From Macropodus opercularis (Eukaryota > Chordata > Actinopteri > Anabantiformes > Osphronemidae), in assembly GCA_030770545.1 (NCBI GenBank), contig CM061102.1:4515501-4579500 (forward strand): a stretch of 64,000 nt of DNA, written 5' to 3'. The translations under genes and the position numbers were made by a program. Shown here piece by piece: positions 24,527-38,300 of the stretch (the stretch's first letter is position 1; each line of letters starts with the position of its first letter). Below the pieces are notes generated by a model. That model was given only the letters and a program-made list of their open reading frames with translations. It was not told the origin of the DNA and did no database searches.

Positions 24527-26303
24527 TGCATCTTATGAAACTGACATGACAGGACCCACTAGAATGAGGATTCACCACCCTTTACTTCATTTAGACAGTT
24601 TAAACTGAAATAGGAACTCCAGTCCATCTTTGTCATGTTGTGGTTAGTCTGCTCCACCTCAGCAAAAGAGAAAAACCTGTGACACCCAGTTAAAACACAT
24701 GAACCGTGCTTCAAAGGTGAAATTGCACTACTGATCTGCTGCACGTAAACAAACAGCCAAACAAGTATAGAAAAAAAACTTGTGATGATGATATTTGTAA
24801 TTCTTTGCCATACAAATTTTTGTGCAGCATTATCAGAGTGGAGCAAGATACAAAATATTAACTGGTTTAGAATCGATAATTTGTTTATTATTCTTAGGTT
24901 ATTAAACAGTATTTTGTCAGGAACTTTTTACTACCCATGCCTACTCGTAACACTCTAGGAAAGGGAGAGGAAGGCACACCGAACCTGCTACAACCTAATA
25001 AAAACATGAGGTTAGAATTTGTTGGATGCAAACTAGTGTCCTGTCTGAAGCAGTGAATAAATTCAAAACAGATTCTCTCCACAAGAAATATCCAAGTTGT
25101 TGTTGATGAACAACACAAACATTTCTTTTATGTAATACAGCTTCATAATCAAACTAAGCATTTACAGTTGTGGGTTCACACCTAGCTAACCAGTGTCTTG
25201 TGGGACGTCCCATGAGGGTGTGTTACAGTTCCTCAGTGCTAACACAACATACTTTCTGTTTCTGACTCACTGCCGCATGTTTACCCGAATGCCACTTTAT
25301 TCATGATGCAATTTTGAGTATTACACTCAATAAATAAAATAAAACCACTCACCAGATAGGAAAATACTTGGGGACTATTAAATAAAAGTACTCTCTTACA
25401 ACTTGCACATAGTTGTGTTGCAGCTAACCCTACATTTAAGAGTCTCCCAGCCCTTCCTAACAAAACACCAACAGAGCCAGATGGAACAACACCAGAGAGG
25501 ACTTTCAGTTTCTAAACCATAGATGCAGACTGTTCCTCTGCAGAGTTGTGATGCCTTCTGTGATATTATATTCACTCTGTCTGTTAAGTAGCTACATAAT
25601 AAAGTCCACCATTTAATTGTCAAAATAAATGCTAATCAAATCAATGAAAATTAGCCTGCAGTTGGAATAGAACACGAAAGCAGAGCAAAGCTATTCAAAC
25701 CTCTTATGGAGAGGCCAGACTTTGAGATAATTAACACATGTTTTATTAGTTTTGATGTTGTATGGATCAGATTTTAGTTTGACATGTGTAGTTAAGATGT
25801 AGACAGACAAAAAGCACTGGGAAGGTGAGAGAGGTTTTTTTTTTTTTTAGCATTGACCAAAGACTAGTAAATTGAAAGAGATCACACATTACACATCATG
25901 TAAGTGCTCCAAGTGTGGTTTAGGTGTAATCCTTGATAGTCCTAATGAATTGTGGAACCTAGTGGTAAAAGCAGCTCCCAGTCAAACGCCAACCTGTTCT
26001 CTGAATGCAGCAATTTCATTCTCAATTCAGCTTGTAGAAAGCTATTACTGTGCTATGAATACCTTGTTAAATATTTCAGCGGTTGCTCTATTGCAGACAT
26101 CTTTCGAGACTTTGAAGTATTAAAAAGATTTGCCTTGGGTTTAAAATGGGTAGCGGTGTGCTTTTCCTTGCCTTTGGTTCAGTAGTTTTTGGGGGGTTTA
26201 GGCTTATAGGCCTTTTGGTTTTCTGTCACCTGCTTTCTTTTGCTTCTGTAATGTATTTCAAACATTATTCACTCGTTCTTTAGGCAGTGAAGAGCTAAAG
26301 AGG

Positions 26304-29300
26304 ATGGCTCACTCTAAAGCTCGAGCCGCAGACGGGAAGGTGACCTACCCGCCGGGGGTCAAGGAGATCTCTGACAAAATCTCCAAAGAGGAAATGGTCC
26401 GCAGGCTCAAGGTCAGTGTTTTTCTCAGTGTGTACATTGTGTGGTTGCACACATTAAGGGGGGGAGTTGTCAGGCTTTTGTCACAATGCTGAAGGCATTA
26501 TCTCATCCTTATTCCCTTTTAATGCAGATTCAATATTTGTGTTATTATTATTATTATTATTATTATTAGTGGTGAGCTTTATTTTAACATTAAATTGTTT
26601 TAGTATGGCTCATAATTTGCTGGAACTAATTATTAGTAATAATGTGTAATGTATTATTAAACATAATCATTACACTTTTATATCTCATTGTTTTCGTCTG
26701 AACATCCCATTAACTCAGCCACCTTGTCTCCCATTTAACTGCCCCCCACCTCTCTTTCAGATGGTTGTGAAGACCTTCATGGACATGGACCAGGACTCTG
26801 AGGAAGAGAAGGAGCTGTACCTGAACCTGGCCCTCCACCTTGCCTCAGACTTCTTTCTCAAACACCCAGACAAGGACGTGCGTCTGCTGGTTGCCTGCTG
26901 TTTAGCAGACATATTTAGAATTTATGCCCCTGAGGCACCTTACACCTCCCCAGATAAGCTGAAGGTACAGTAATCACCTAACACTGCTACTTCTCCACTG
27001 GAAGTTAATTTAGTAAGATTAGCTGCAAATACATTTGTTTTTATTTGATAAAGTTTTTGTAGGTATAACTTAAAATTGCACAGTTTTTGGCTGAAGACTA
27101 GACATAACATACATTTTACAGAGCTTCTAAAACAGCTGTTTCCTAAAACCAAATCAGCAGCCAAGTCTTAAATACATGATTCCTTCATTTGCATTGTGAA
27201 ATTATCAGTTATTTTATGCAAATCATTCATATTTGCCTGAAAACATTAGTTTATGCTGCCATAACGATACCTACGTTTTACCCACTGTAGCTATGTGTAT
27301 ATACATGTAAATGTGATTCTGTTTGCTCTCCAGGACATTTTTATGTTCATCACAAGACAGCTGAAAGGACTAGAGGACACAAAAAGTGCTCAGTTCAACA
27401 GATACTTCTACCTGCTTGAGGTATGTGAATTTAGAAGCTTGGTTGAGTTGTATTCTTACAATCTAGTATTGAATCTACTTAATGAGTTTGAATCACGTAT
27501 AATACCCAACTGGGTACACGTTTTAAATAAGAATCTACTGTTTTATAAGTAAGCTTGAAATCAAGGGTATGTATAGTTACTATTGGTTGGCTGAGATAAG
27601 AGGACAGTTTTCACATGAAGGGATTGTGCTTATCACTATTGTGTTCTCCTTCAGAGTTTATCGGAACCTGCTGCAGAACATTACTAGCCCTGTGCAACGA
27701 CAGTGAATCTCAAAAGCTTAGCAACAGTAGCAATAAAGAGAGAGAGAAAGTAAACTTGGATGTAGTTTTACTGTTGTAAAGCCCTGATATATGGGTGACC
27801 TATCGACGGTAGAGGCTCGAGTACTCCACCCATAATGGTATAAGTAGTGGAAGTAATGATCGCTATGTCATCTTTTTCTTCACTTTTTTCAGCTGCACCA
27901 GGCAGTTGATTTAAAGAAAAAAAAAACTAACTGTACCAACCACACAGTTTGCTCCTTGATGTTGAACATGGCAGATAGTCCCCTCTACCCTTGGTGGAGA
28001 CCAAAAACTGAGCGTAAAGTAAATATTGGATATAAGTTTGCCAGCTAGACTCACAGATGATTCCAAATGAACTGAGTGTTGGGTTCTGTTTCTTTCTAAC
28101 AGCTGTGTAAATTAGCTGTTTGTTGACATGCTGGCTCTAACTTGAACCCTCAAATGTAAGTGCAGCGTTTGCAGTCTTGGCTGCCCCCTTGTGGCCAAAG
28201 AATGCCTGTTGTGGGTTTAAAGGGAAAGTTATTTTTTTGAAAGATTATTATTGTAATGCTTATTTTTGTCTCTATTGTTAATGACACGAACATGCTCCCT
28301 GCATCCACTCTGTTCAGAACATAGCATGGGTGAAGTCCTACAACATTTGCTTTGAGCTTGAAGACAGTAACGAGATATTCACCCAACTCTACAGAACACT
28401 CTTCCAAGTCATCAAGTAAGTGCATTTGTCGGAACACAATTAGTCTTTTAGAGTTTGCTTTTATGGTTTTATACTTTTTATTTTTTTACATTTCTTCCTG
28501 CATTTGTCCATAAAAGCTATTACAGCGATAACGAAAATAGTCCCCTGTGGTACTCGCATAACATCACAAATTGTGTCTGCTACTAAAGCACGAAAAGCCA
28601 CGGTAGCCGTTTGGGTCATTTTTCTTTCGTTGTACTCTTTGCTTTCATGTCTTACTTGTGGTAGCTCTGGCTTACGCAACCTCGAAGATTGAAGTTTGCA
28701 CTATTGTATTTGTCTCTTTGTCTTTGGAACAGAACTGTGGTTGTGTATGTCAAGGCTGTGTCAGTACAGTATTTTTAGATGGGAGTCCAGGAGTCCTGCT
28801 TCTTATTTGACACATGTGCTGTGAGTTAAAAGGTGCGGGGGGGGTGCAGCCCCTCATGTTTGTGTGTGACACTGGTGAATGCGAGCCAGTGAGACTAGTA
28901 AAGCCTGGCAGCATTGAGAATATTGCTTTTCTCATTGTAAAGCAGATCATTATGAGCAAGCACACCAGCCCTCTGTGATCAGTTCATTAGAATCACATGG
29001 AAAAGTTGTATGGCGCCATTCTTTTTCTGAGAGTGAGCAAAAGAATATAGATTTCACTATGAACTAAAAACATATACTGGTTTCCCAACCAAAATGAGTG
29101 GTAGACAATCTAACGGCTAGTAATATGTGATTTTGATGTAAACCTAGTCAATTTAAGGTTGCTGCCTTAATGAGAACTATGCTAATTATTATATTCGATC
29201 AGTATGTGCACCAATCCTTGGCTCTCTTGTTGTGTGTTTCTTTAGCAATGGCCACAATCAGAAGGTGCACATGCATATGGTGGACCTGATGAGCTCCATC

Positions 29301-32300
29301 ATCTGTGAGGGGGACACGGTATCTCAGGAGCTGCTTGACACTGTTTTGGTCAACTTGGTGCCAGCACACAAGGTACTTGGATGAAATGTCTATGCACAAC
29401 CCTACAGAAATAAACATTCTTTTGTACACACACACAGTCCCACCAGGAATGTGGGGGAAAAGTAAGGTGCAGTCAAAAGTAAATTTATACTGTCAGCAAA
29501 GTGAAGCCAGTGACATTTTCCATACCCTGTAATTCAGTGAGACCTCTGCAGGTGAGAAGAAGTAAAACAGCCTAAGCACCAATATCTGTGAACAGCTTTG
29601 TTTGATACGAACTTCTGTTGTGATTTTCTTTCCAAATGAAAGCAGATGAAAATATAGATCAAACACGTGTTAAATATCATTTTTTGCCACCCTTATGTCT
29701 GTTTTAAATGCGTGTCCTCACTTTCTTTTTCTTATTAGAATTTGAATAAACAAGCGTATGACCTGGCCAAAGCTTTGCTGAAGAGGACGGCTCAGGCTAT
29801 TGAACCTTACATCACAAATGTAAGAATAAGTCGGACATACCTAGATTCATTATTAATAAAAATGTTGTATGGTGTAGTATTTGCCTTTTGTATCCTAGTG
29901 GGAGGATTATGCTCTTAACTCTACAAGAATCTTTGAACCTGGTTGTGATACAAGCAGCTATGCTATAAGCGTAGTAAATGTATTAACAAACTCATGTCTG
30001 AGCAGTTTGTATAACGAAGTGATTTCTTTTCTGTCTTAAAGTCAGCAGTTGGGTCATAAAACATTTGATGTACCATAGTACTGAATGTCTGTTCAGATTA
30101 ATTGAATCTTCTCATCCTAGAACGATGTGAGCGCCAGTTTTTGCAGAATGTCTGCATGAATCTTTTCAACCATGTCTTGTTCAGGAATAATAATAAAAAA
30201 AAAACATCTGTCCACAGTGTTGGCTAGTTGTGTTTTAACAATTTTTTCCTTCTGTCTTCATCAGTTCTTTAACCAAGTGCTGATGCTGGGAAAGACATCG
30301 GTCAGCGATCTGTCTGAACATGTTTTCGACCTTATTTTGGAGCTATACAACATAGACAGTCACCTGCTGCTTTCTGTGCTGCCGCAGCTCGAATTTAAAC
30401 TCAAGGTATTAAAAACACGTTTTTTTTAATCAGACAATTCCAAACCTATAATTCACGTAAGGTCCTAAAATTATAGCTCTTCTCTGCTTCATATAGTGAA
30501 TTGAGTTTGTTTTTGGTGGTGGTATTGGATTTTTATGGACAGCATTACTGCTTTTAAATATTTTTTTGTGAGTTTATCAACATTTCGGGCAATGAATGTG
30601 TGTCCTCTAACATATTACCCACAGAAATATCCATTTCCTCTTTCTCTACAGATTTGTTGATTGAGATTAGAAAGATAAAGCAGTCAGCATAATGTTGCCT
30701 CTACTGTGTCTCATAAAGGCATTCTACTGATGGATAGCGCTCATTAACTCTTTAGAGGGACTGTAGATCATTGCTATCTCCTTAAAATAATGGCTGCGAT
30801 AAAATCTCTTCCCCTACTGTCTACACACTCTCCCTCTGTCGTGTTGTGTTGTTTTTTTTCCTCACCCTCATCTTTGTCCTTTTTTGTTTTCTCTCCCTAC
30901 TGGTTTTATTTAATCACCAGTCATTCTCTCTGGCTCTTGTCTTATTTTATCTTCACTTGTTGTCTTTCCCCTGCTTTTCCTCATCTTTGTTACTTCTGCC
31001 GTTGTGTGATATGGAAATATTTATTTTTGCAGTGCAGTAGAAATGACTTGACTCATTGGTCCAATCAACGCAGCCAACTTCTGCCCATGATTTCTCTCCC
31101 TTCTGTCTCTGCAGAGTAATGATAATGATGAGAGGCTGCAAGTGGTGAAGCTGCTGGCTAAGATGTTTGGAGCCAAGGACTCTGAATTGGCGGCTCAGAA
31201 TAAACCACTGTGGCAGTGTTACCTGGGCAGGTTGGTTGGTTCTGGTCTTATGAAAATACCTTCCACTGATGTACAAGTTGAAAGGGGTGAACTTATCCTC
31301 TGATGTTAGAATTACAGTTGTTGCAGAAATTTTAAGGTGGATTTCCTTTCCCAAAAGGTTTAATGACATCCATGTGCCCATAAGACTGGAATGTGTGAAG
31401 TTCGCCAGTCACTGCCTAATGAACCACCCAGACCTGGCAAAAGACCTCACAGGTAGAATAATTACATATAATAATAATAAATTATACCTAAGTTGCAATT
31501 TTTGGAAAACCTGCTCCTGTGTGATGAGGCGCATATCTGCATAAAACAGTTTAGAAATAGAGCAGCATCATTTATCTCCTTGTCACACATTGTTGGACAA
31601 GCCTGACTTAGTCTAAAAGAGTCCAATAGAGTCTGAACATTATTATTAGAATTAGTTTCTTTTAGTTTGGGATACGTGCCAAACTGTAAACAGCCAACTG
31701 AGTATGCAGAGATAATAACACTTACACCTGCTTACAAGCTCCTAAGTTATAAATAATAAGTTACAGTCTTATTATGGTTCCTTTCAAGCATGTAATTTGG
31801 ATGAAATGAGAGCACAGATGGCAAGATGTTCTCTGTGGTAATGGTGTCTGTTTCTCTCGCGTTACACATAATTTCTGCGTGTTGTCTTTCTCTAGAGTAC
31901 TTGAGGGTCAGATCACATGACCCAGAGGAGGCCATACGCCATGATGTCATTGTCTCTATTGTAACTGCTGCCAAGAAAGACTTGTCTCTAGTCAACGATG
32001 CATTGCTCAATTTTGTAAAGGAGCGAACCCTGGACAAGAGAGTAAGTGTTTAAGTTTAAAACTACAACTTTTTATTATATATTTACTCGGTTCTGTTCCC
32101 TAAAACTGGAAAAAACACTAAGGGTTCTACATTTATTTATTTTTGTATGTAATCAGTGGCGTGTACGTAAGGAAGCAATGATGGGCCTGGCATCGATCTA
32201 CAGGAAGTACTCTCTCCAGGGAGAGGGAGGGAGAGAGGCCTCTAAACAGATTTCCTGGATCAAAGACAAGCTGCTCCATATTTACTACCAGAACAGTATC

Positions 32301-35300
32301 GATGACAGGTTTGTATGCACGCGTTTCTGTCTTATATAAACAGAGGAAACTTGAAATGATTTACATTTTAAATGTTTTTCTTAAAGTGCTACTGAGTGAC
32401 TGAGTTTTTTTTTTAGTCAATTCTTGGCCGTTGGCTTAACCCCCCTTTGCCTATAGCAGAAAGCTGCAATTAATAACGTACTTTAGATCTAGATGCAAAG
32501 TGGGCATTGTGAAGTAAAAGACATGGTTTCTGACATAACATATCTGTTTAGACACTCTGCTGCTTAGATGCAGGAGAGGTATGTATTGGAAGTGCTAGGA
32601 CATGTTGACTGCACATGTGGGACAGCACTGTGAAACATACGCATGCTCAGCAAATCCTCTGAAATTTGATGGCACCAAAATGCCCTGTTTTTATTTTGAT
32701 AGAGATTCAAATGTGAGTTTATTCCAAGGTGGATAAGCAGTTATTCATACATTTGGTTAAATGCCAGTAAAGGATCAATAATTATTTCTGCATTTACAAA
32801 TATTTGACTCTTGGTTTTTGTGTGTGTCCACAGGTTGCTGGTTGAGCGGGTCTTTGCTCAGTATATGGTTCCTCACAACTTGGAAACCACTGAGAGGATG
32901 AAGTGTCTTTATTATCTGTATGCCACCCTGGACACAAATGCAGTCAAGTACGTTTATAAGATTAAGACTGTGGCAAAACAGAAATTCACGTTTTCAGTCT
33001 TGCTTATTTTGTAGCAATGCAAATGTTGATGTCAACATATTGATGTCCCAGGAGCATACTGATAGAACGTTAAACTGTTAAAAGCTGTTCTACCATCACC
33101 TCATCTGTTTATTTTTGGTTTCCTTGTTCTCTGTGCCTTAGAGCTCTGAATGAGATGTGGAAGTGCCAGAATATGCTAAGAAACCATGTCAAAGACCTGC
33201 TGGATTTGATCAAGAAACCTAAGGTATCGCCAACTAAACATCAGAACAATGTGTTTTGTTTTTGGTTTTTGTGCAGGAACCTTTAGTGTCATGTGTCCAA
33301 ACTATTTCTAATGTCTTCCTTTCTTAATTCGTTGTAGTCTGAAGCATCCAGCAAAGCTATATTCGCCAAAGTCATGGTGATCACAAGTAAGTGACCTCTC
33401 ACACATATGTTCAGCATATTGCATGTTTCACTAAATCTATATGTAGTAGTTATGAGTTTTTACTGGAGAACAATGAAGTAAAGCGTCTTAGGACGTTGTT
33501 GAAACATCTATGAAGACAACCGCTTTTACTGTTGGTCTACAGGGAACCTGCCAGACCCAGGCAAGGCTCAGGACTTTGTGAAGAAGCTGGCTCAGGTCCT
33601 GGATGATGACGAACGTATCAGAGATCAACTAGAGACGCTGGTCAGCCCCACCTGCTCCTGCAAGCAGGCTGAAGTCTGTGTGGTCCGTATCAGTGTTTCT
33701 CTTAGAGATCACGCTATAGTGCAGCTATATTGATATGCTGTCCTACTTTAAATTTTAATGTGGTAATCTTTAAGTTATGATGACCTCGAATTTGGGGGTT
33801 TAAGTAACAGTTTTAAATGAAAGACTAAAAGCAAACTATATATATTTTTAGCTTCTGTTCCATCAATAATTCCCCTTATTACATCATTAGTTAAGTATCA
33901 GTTTCAGTGGTTATGGTTCTACATTAACAATAATGGCTTTGTAAGGTACCTTGTAAAGTCTCAAAGTTATACATGTGAGATTAAGTTGTTCTTACTAAGT
34001 GTAACTATATTTGTGGGTTTTTTTGCCATTATTTGTAATATCTGATTTCAGCGAGACATCACAAAAAAGCTTGGAAGCCCCAAACAGCCCAGCAATCCTT
34101 TCCTGGAAATGGTCAAATTTCTGCTGGAGAGAATTGCCCCGGTGCATATCGACACCGAGTCCATCAGGTACAGTGTGTGTGTATTTACTGGTCCCGGCTC
34201 GCAGCTGATGTATGTGTAGTAAAAACGCTTTTTTCCCTCTCCTTCCTTAGTGCTTTGATAAAGCAAGTGAACAAATCCATAGATGGCACCGCTGATGATG
34301 AGGAGGAAGGCGTTCCCACTGAAGAGGCCATCAGAGCAGGACTGGAATTACTGAAGGTAAGAAAGAACAAACAGCTGAGTTCTAAATGTCTCTCATCTAC
34401 AACATATTGTAATGAATACCACAGGTATGTAGAGGTGGGAGTTAGGTACTATTTCTGTTTGCTCGGTGAGTGAAGTGACAGAGGTAAAACTGAACATGGA
34501 GTGATGGTTATTGCTCCTCCTGCAGCTTTGCATTTGAGGTTTGACTTGGTGTGATGACATTTCTTTCTCCGTTCCTCACAGGTGCTGTCATTTACACACC
34601 CGGTGTCCTTCCACTCTGCAGAGACGTTTGAATCTCTGTTGGGTTGTCTGAAGATGGATGACGAGAAGGTGGCAGAAGCTGCGTTGCAGATCTTCAAGAA
34701 CACAGGCAGCAAGATGGAAGAAAGTTTCCCTCACATCAAGTCGTACGTTGCTCAAACTATGCTTCTGTTAATTGTCATTTGTGTGAGTCATAACTAGAAA
34801 TCACAGTTTAATATGTATGTACGTCTTCAATTCATTTTACTGCAATGTCTTGCACTTAAACAATTCTTGTGTTGGTTGTTGTGTTGTCATCCCTGCTTCC
34901 CCAAGTGTATTGCTGCCGGTACTGCAGGCCAAAGCCAAGCGAGGCCCGCCACGCCAGGCCAAGTATGCCATTCACTGCATCAACGCCATGTTCAGCAACA
35001 GAGACACACACTTTGCCCAGATCTTTGAGGTCAGTCAGTGATAACATTTTGGTTTTATACTTGTCAGACATAAAAGCAAAAAGATTGAGTTACTAGGATA
35101 TATATGTGTATTTTGTGGAGACTCAAATATCATTGTATTTAAAAAAAAAAAACAACAAAAAAACACACAACTTGTTTTTTTTTTTTTTTTATTAGCCCAA
35201 AAAAAAGTCAATCATGAAAATAAAAAATTGCTGTAGCACCAAAACCGGAAAGACAACATGAAGTGTTTATCAGATATTCTGTGATCTGTGTTTCTGTCAG

Positions 35301-38300
35301 TTAGTTGATCTGTATGTGTGACATAGAATAAAACTTTCATTAATGTCCTTCTGTAGCCTTTGCACAAAAGTCTGGACCCTGCTAACTTGGAGCAGCTCAT
35401 CACTCCTTTGACCACCCTGGGTCACCTGGCTCAGCTGGCCCCAGAACAGTTTGCTGCACCGCTCAAATCTCTAGTTGCCAATTTTATTGTGAAGGATCTG
35501 CTCATGAATGACAGAGTAAGCAGTGTGTGTGTGTGTGTGTGTGTGTGCGCCATAAATGTACCCTTTTAAATATATATGTGTGTTTTTTGTAGATTCCAGG
35601 GAAGAAGACGACCAAACTTTGGGTTCCTGATGATGAAGTGTCACCAGAGACTCTGGCCAAGGTCGGAAACCTGAACTCTTTCAGTTATACAACTGTCATA
35701 TCTGTCTTGTTCAGCTTTTTTTGTTCCCTAACTAACTATTGACCCTTCACGTTCCTTCATTCAGATCCAGGGCATAAAGTTGATGGTGAGGTGGTTACTT
35801 GGCGTGAAAAACAACCAGAGCAAATCGGGCAACTCCACCCTGAGGATGCTGACTGCTATACTACACAGCGATGGAGACCTAACCGAGCAGGGCAAGATGG
35901 GGTAAATAAGCAAGCCTGTATTTCTCTTCCTACAGACCCAGGTGGCTCAGAGAAGCCATGGAAACATTTTGAACATCTTTGAAGTATAAAACATATCTGG
36001 ATGTTTTAGCTGTATGGAGTAAGCCTATACTCTGTCTGACCTGCCTTCTCCCTTCAACCTCCAGTAAACCAGATATGTCGAGGCTGCGGCTGGCAGCGGC
36101 ATGTGCCTTACTGAAGCTGGCACAGGAGCCGTGCTATCATGAAATAATCACGCTGGAACAATATCAGCTGTGTGCACTTGTAATCAATGTAAGAACCACC
36201 TCCTTCAATTTTGGTTATTTCATATTGTTTTATAAATAAAGCTCTACTATAAGGAATAGTGCTACTTCAACCTTACATTTCCTCCCCATGTTTTTCTTAA
36301 CCAGTCCATCATCCATATCTTCCTTCTAATCAATGTCCCCATTTTCTGTGTGTCTTCATCTTGGCGGGTCAGGATGAGTGCTACCAGGTGCGACAGTGTT
36401 TTTCCCAGAAGCTCCACCGAGGCCTGTGTCGCCTCCGTCTGCCACTGGAATACATGGCAGTGTTTGCTTTATGTGCCAAGGACCCTGTTAAAGAGAGGAG
36501 GGCTCACGCTCGCCAGTGCTTGGTGAAAAATGTCAACATACGCAGAGAGTACCTCAAACAGCACGCTGCCCTCAGTGGTAAAGAAACTAAGGCTTTACTT
36601 GAGAGATGGCCGTGTTGAATAGCTCTTGAATGTCATTTGAATTAGCGAGTTTCGCTTGTGATGTTATTCAAGACTTTATTTTCATTCACTAAATACTTTA
36701 ATAATAATTACAAGACTTAACTTGAGTTTTGTGATTGATTCCAATAATGTTTAGACTAAGCCTGGTTGTATTTTCTGGTTGTATTTGTGTAAACTGCCTT
36801 TAGCCATGTGCACGACACTGTAGGTAGGTAAAAGGAAAAAGCTAATCTATATAGATTTATTTTTTTTTTCAATTTTGTCTGTAAACAGTCTACTACAATG
36901 ATTGCAATGTGTGTATCAACAGACAAGCTGTTGTCTCTGCTGCCGGAGTATGTGGTTCCCTACACCATCCACCTGCTGGCCCATGACCCAGACTATGTTA
37001 AAGTACAAGACATTGAGCAGCTCAAAGAAATTAAAGAGTAGGTATTTGATGAGAGACACCTGGTTGCTGACAATTCCGATGATAAAGCAATAGTATCCAA
37101 AAAACAAGATGTGTTTAGCAGTTGTAGTCCTATAAGGAAAACGACAGCAAGACATCACAGTCCTGTGCGCTCAGGTGAGACTGTGCTTTTTTTCAGGGCT
37201 CTCTGGTTTGTTCTTGAGATTATCATGGCCAAGAATGAGAACAATAGCCATGCTTTCATAAGGAAGATGGTGGAAAATATCAAACAGACAAAAGATGCCC
37301 AGGCTCCCAGTGATCCCAAAACCAATGAGGTACACATGACAGCTGCAAGTCCTATTTTTGTCTTTGCTTTCACTTGACTAACCTCCTGCTGACCAGTCAC
37401 TTGTGTCTACAGAAGCTCTACACGGTGTGTGACGTAGCCATGCATATCATCATGTCAAAGAGCACCACCTACAGCCTGGAGTCTCCAAAAGACCCGGTCC
37501 TGCCCTCCACCTACTTCACCAAACCAGACAAGGTTTGTGTCTTGTGAAAAGCTTCTTCATCCTCTACTCACATGCATGTTGTTGGGTTTTTTTTAAGCGT
37601 TAATCATAGATAAATGCAGGTATTGCCTGTTGTGGCTGGCAGAAATGTTTGGTATTCTGTGTAAGCATAGTTTGAAATGGGATTATTAACACGTGTCAGC
37701 TGTTCAGGAGAATGTTTGCACATGATGGTTTGCTTCAGGTTGTTTTGTAACTTCTTTTAACTCTTATTCTGACTCTGTTTTAGAATTTCAACAACACAAA
37801 AAATTATCTTCCACCAGAGATGAAGTCATTCTTCACACCAGGGAAGGTAAGCTCAGACAAACCTGGCTGTGTTTTTAATTTATGTTTAGCCAGATGAAAC
37901 ATGTCTGACTCAGTTCTTTTCAACTCTTGCTTCTCCCACTTCAAGCCCAAGTCTGCCAATGTCCTGGGTGCTGTTAACAAGCCACTGTCATCAGCGGGGA
38001 AACAGCTTCAAAGCAAAGCTTCTCGTATGGAGACGGCCAGCAATGACGACTCCTCATCCAACCCAGGGTCTCCGCAACGCAGCAAGACCAGGTACGATAC
38101 ATGCACACCTGTCTAAAGAACTGCCACACCGCAAGGTGGCTCAGCAAACTGTTCATTCCTGTTCCAAGCGTTTGTGTGTTATGATCTTTGATTCTATGTA
38201 TAATGCTCCTCGCTCTAATAGTTAACCACGAGGAACTTAAAGAAGGCAAAACGCTGTGACAGAGCGCAGAGATGCTTGTTCACTAAGAGATTAATACTGT

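Larger units (their letters stand above)
21526..26283 (+). other. pds5b: pds5b intron 1 (4.8 kb)
   Basis: Long first intron of pds5b. The first 600 bases are CpG-rich with a cluster of GCTAGC and AACGTT palindromes. The rest is AT-rich and holds a (TG)24 run at 24309-24356 and a (TA)9 run at 24509-24526. I see no coding exon, RNA gene or mobile element. Confidence 0.6.

Noticed and set aside
24481..24530. TA repeat considered as a TATA promoter or origin element
   Set aside because: It is a simple (TA)9 microsatellite in the middle of an intron with no gene start nearby.
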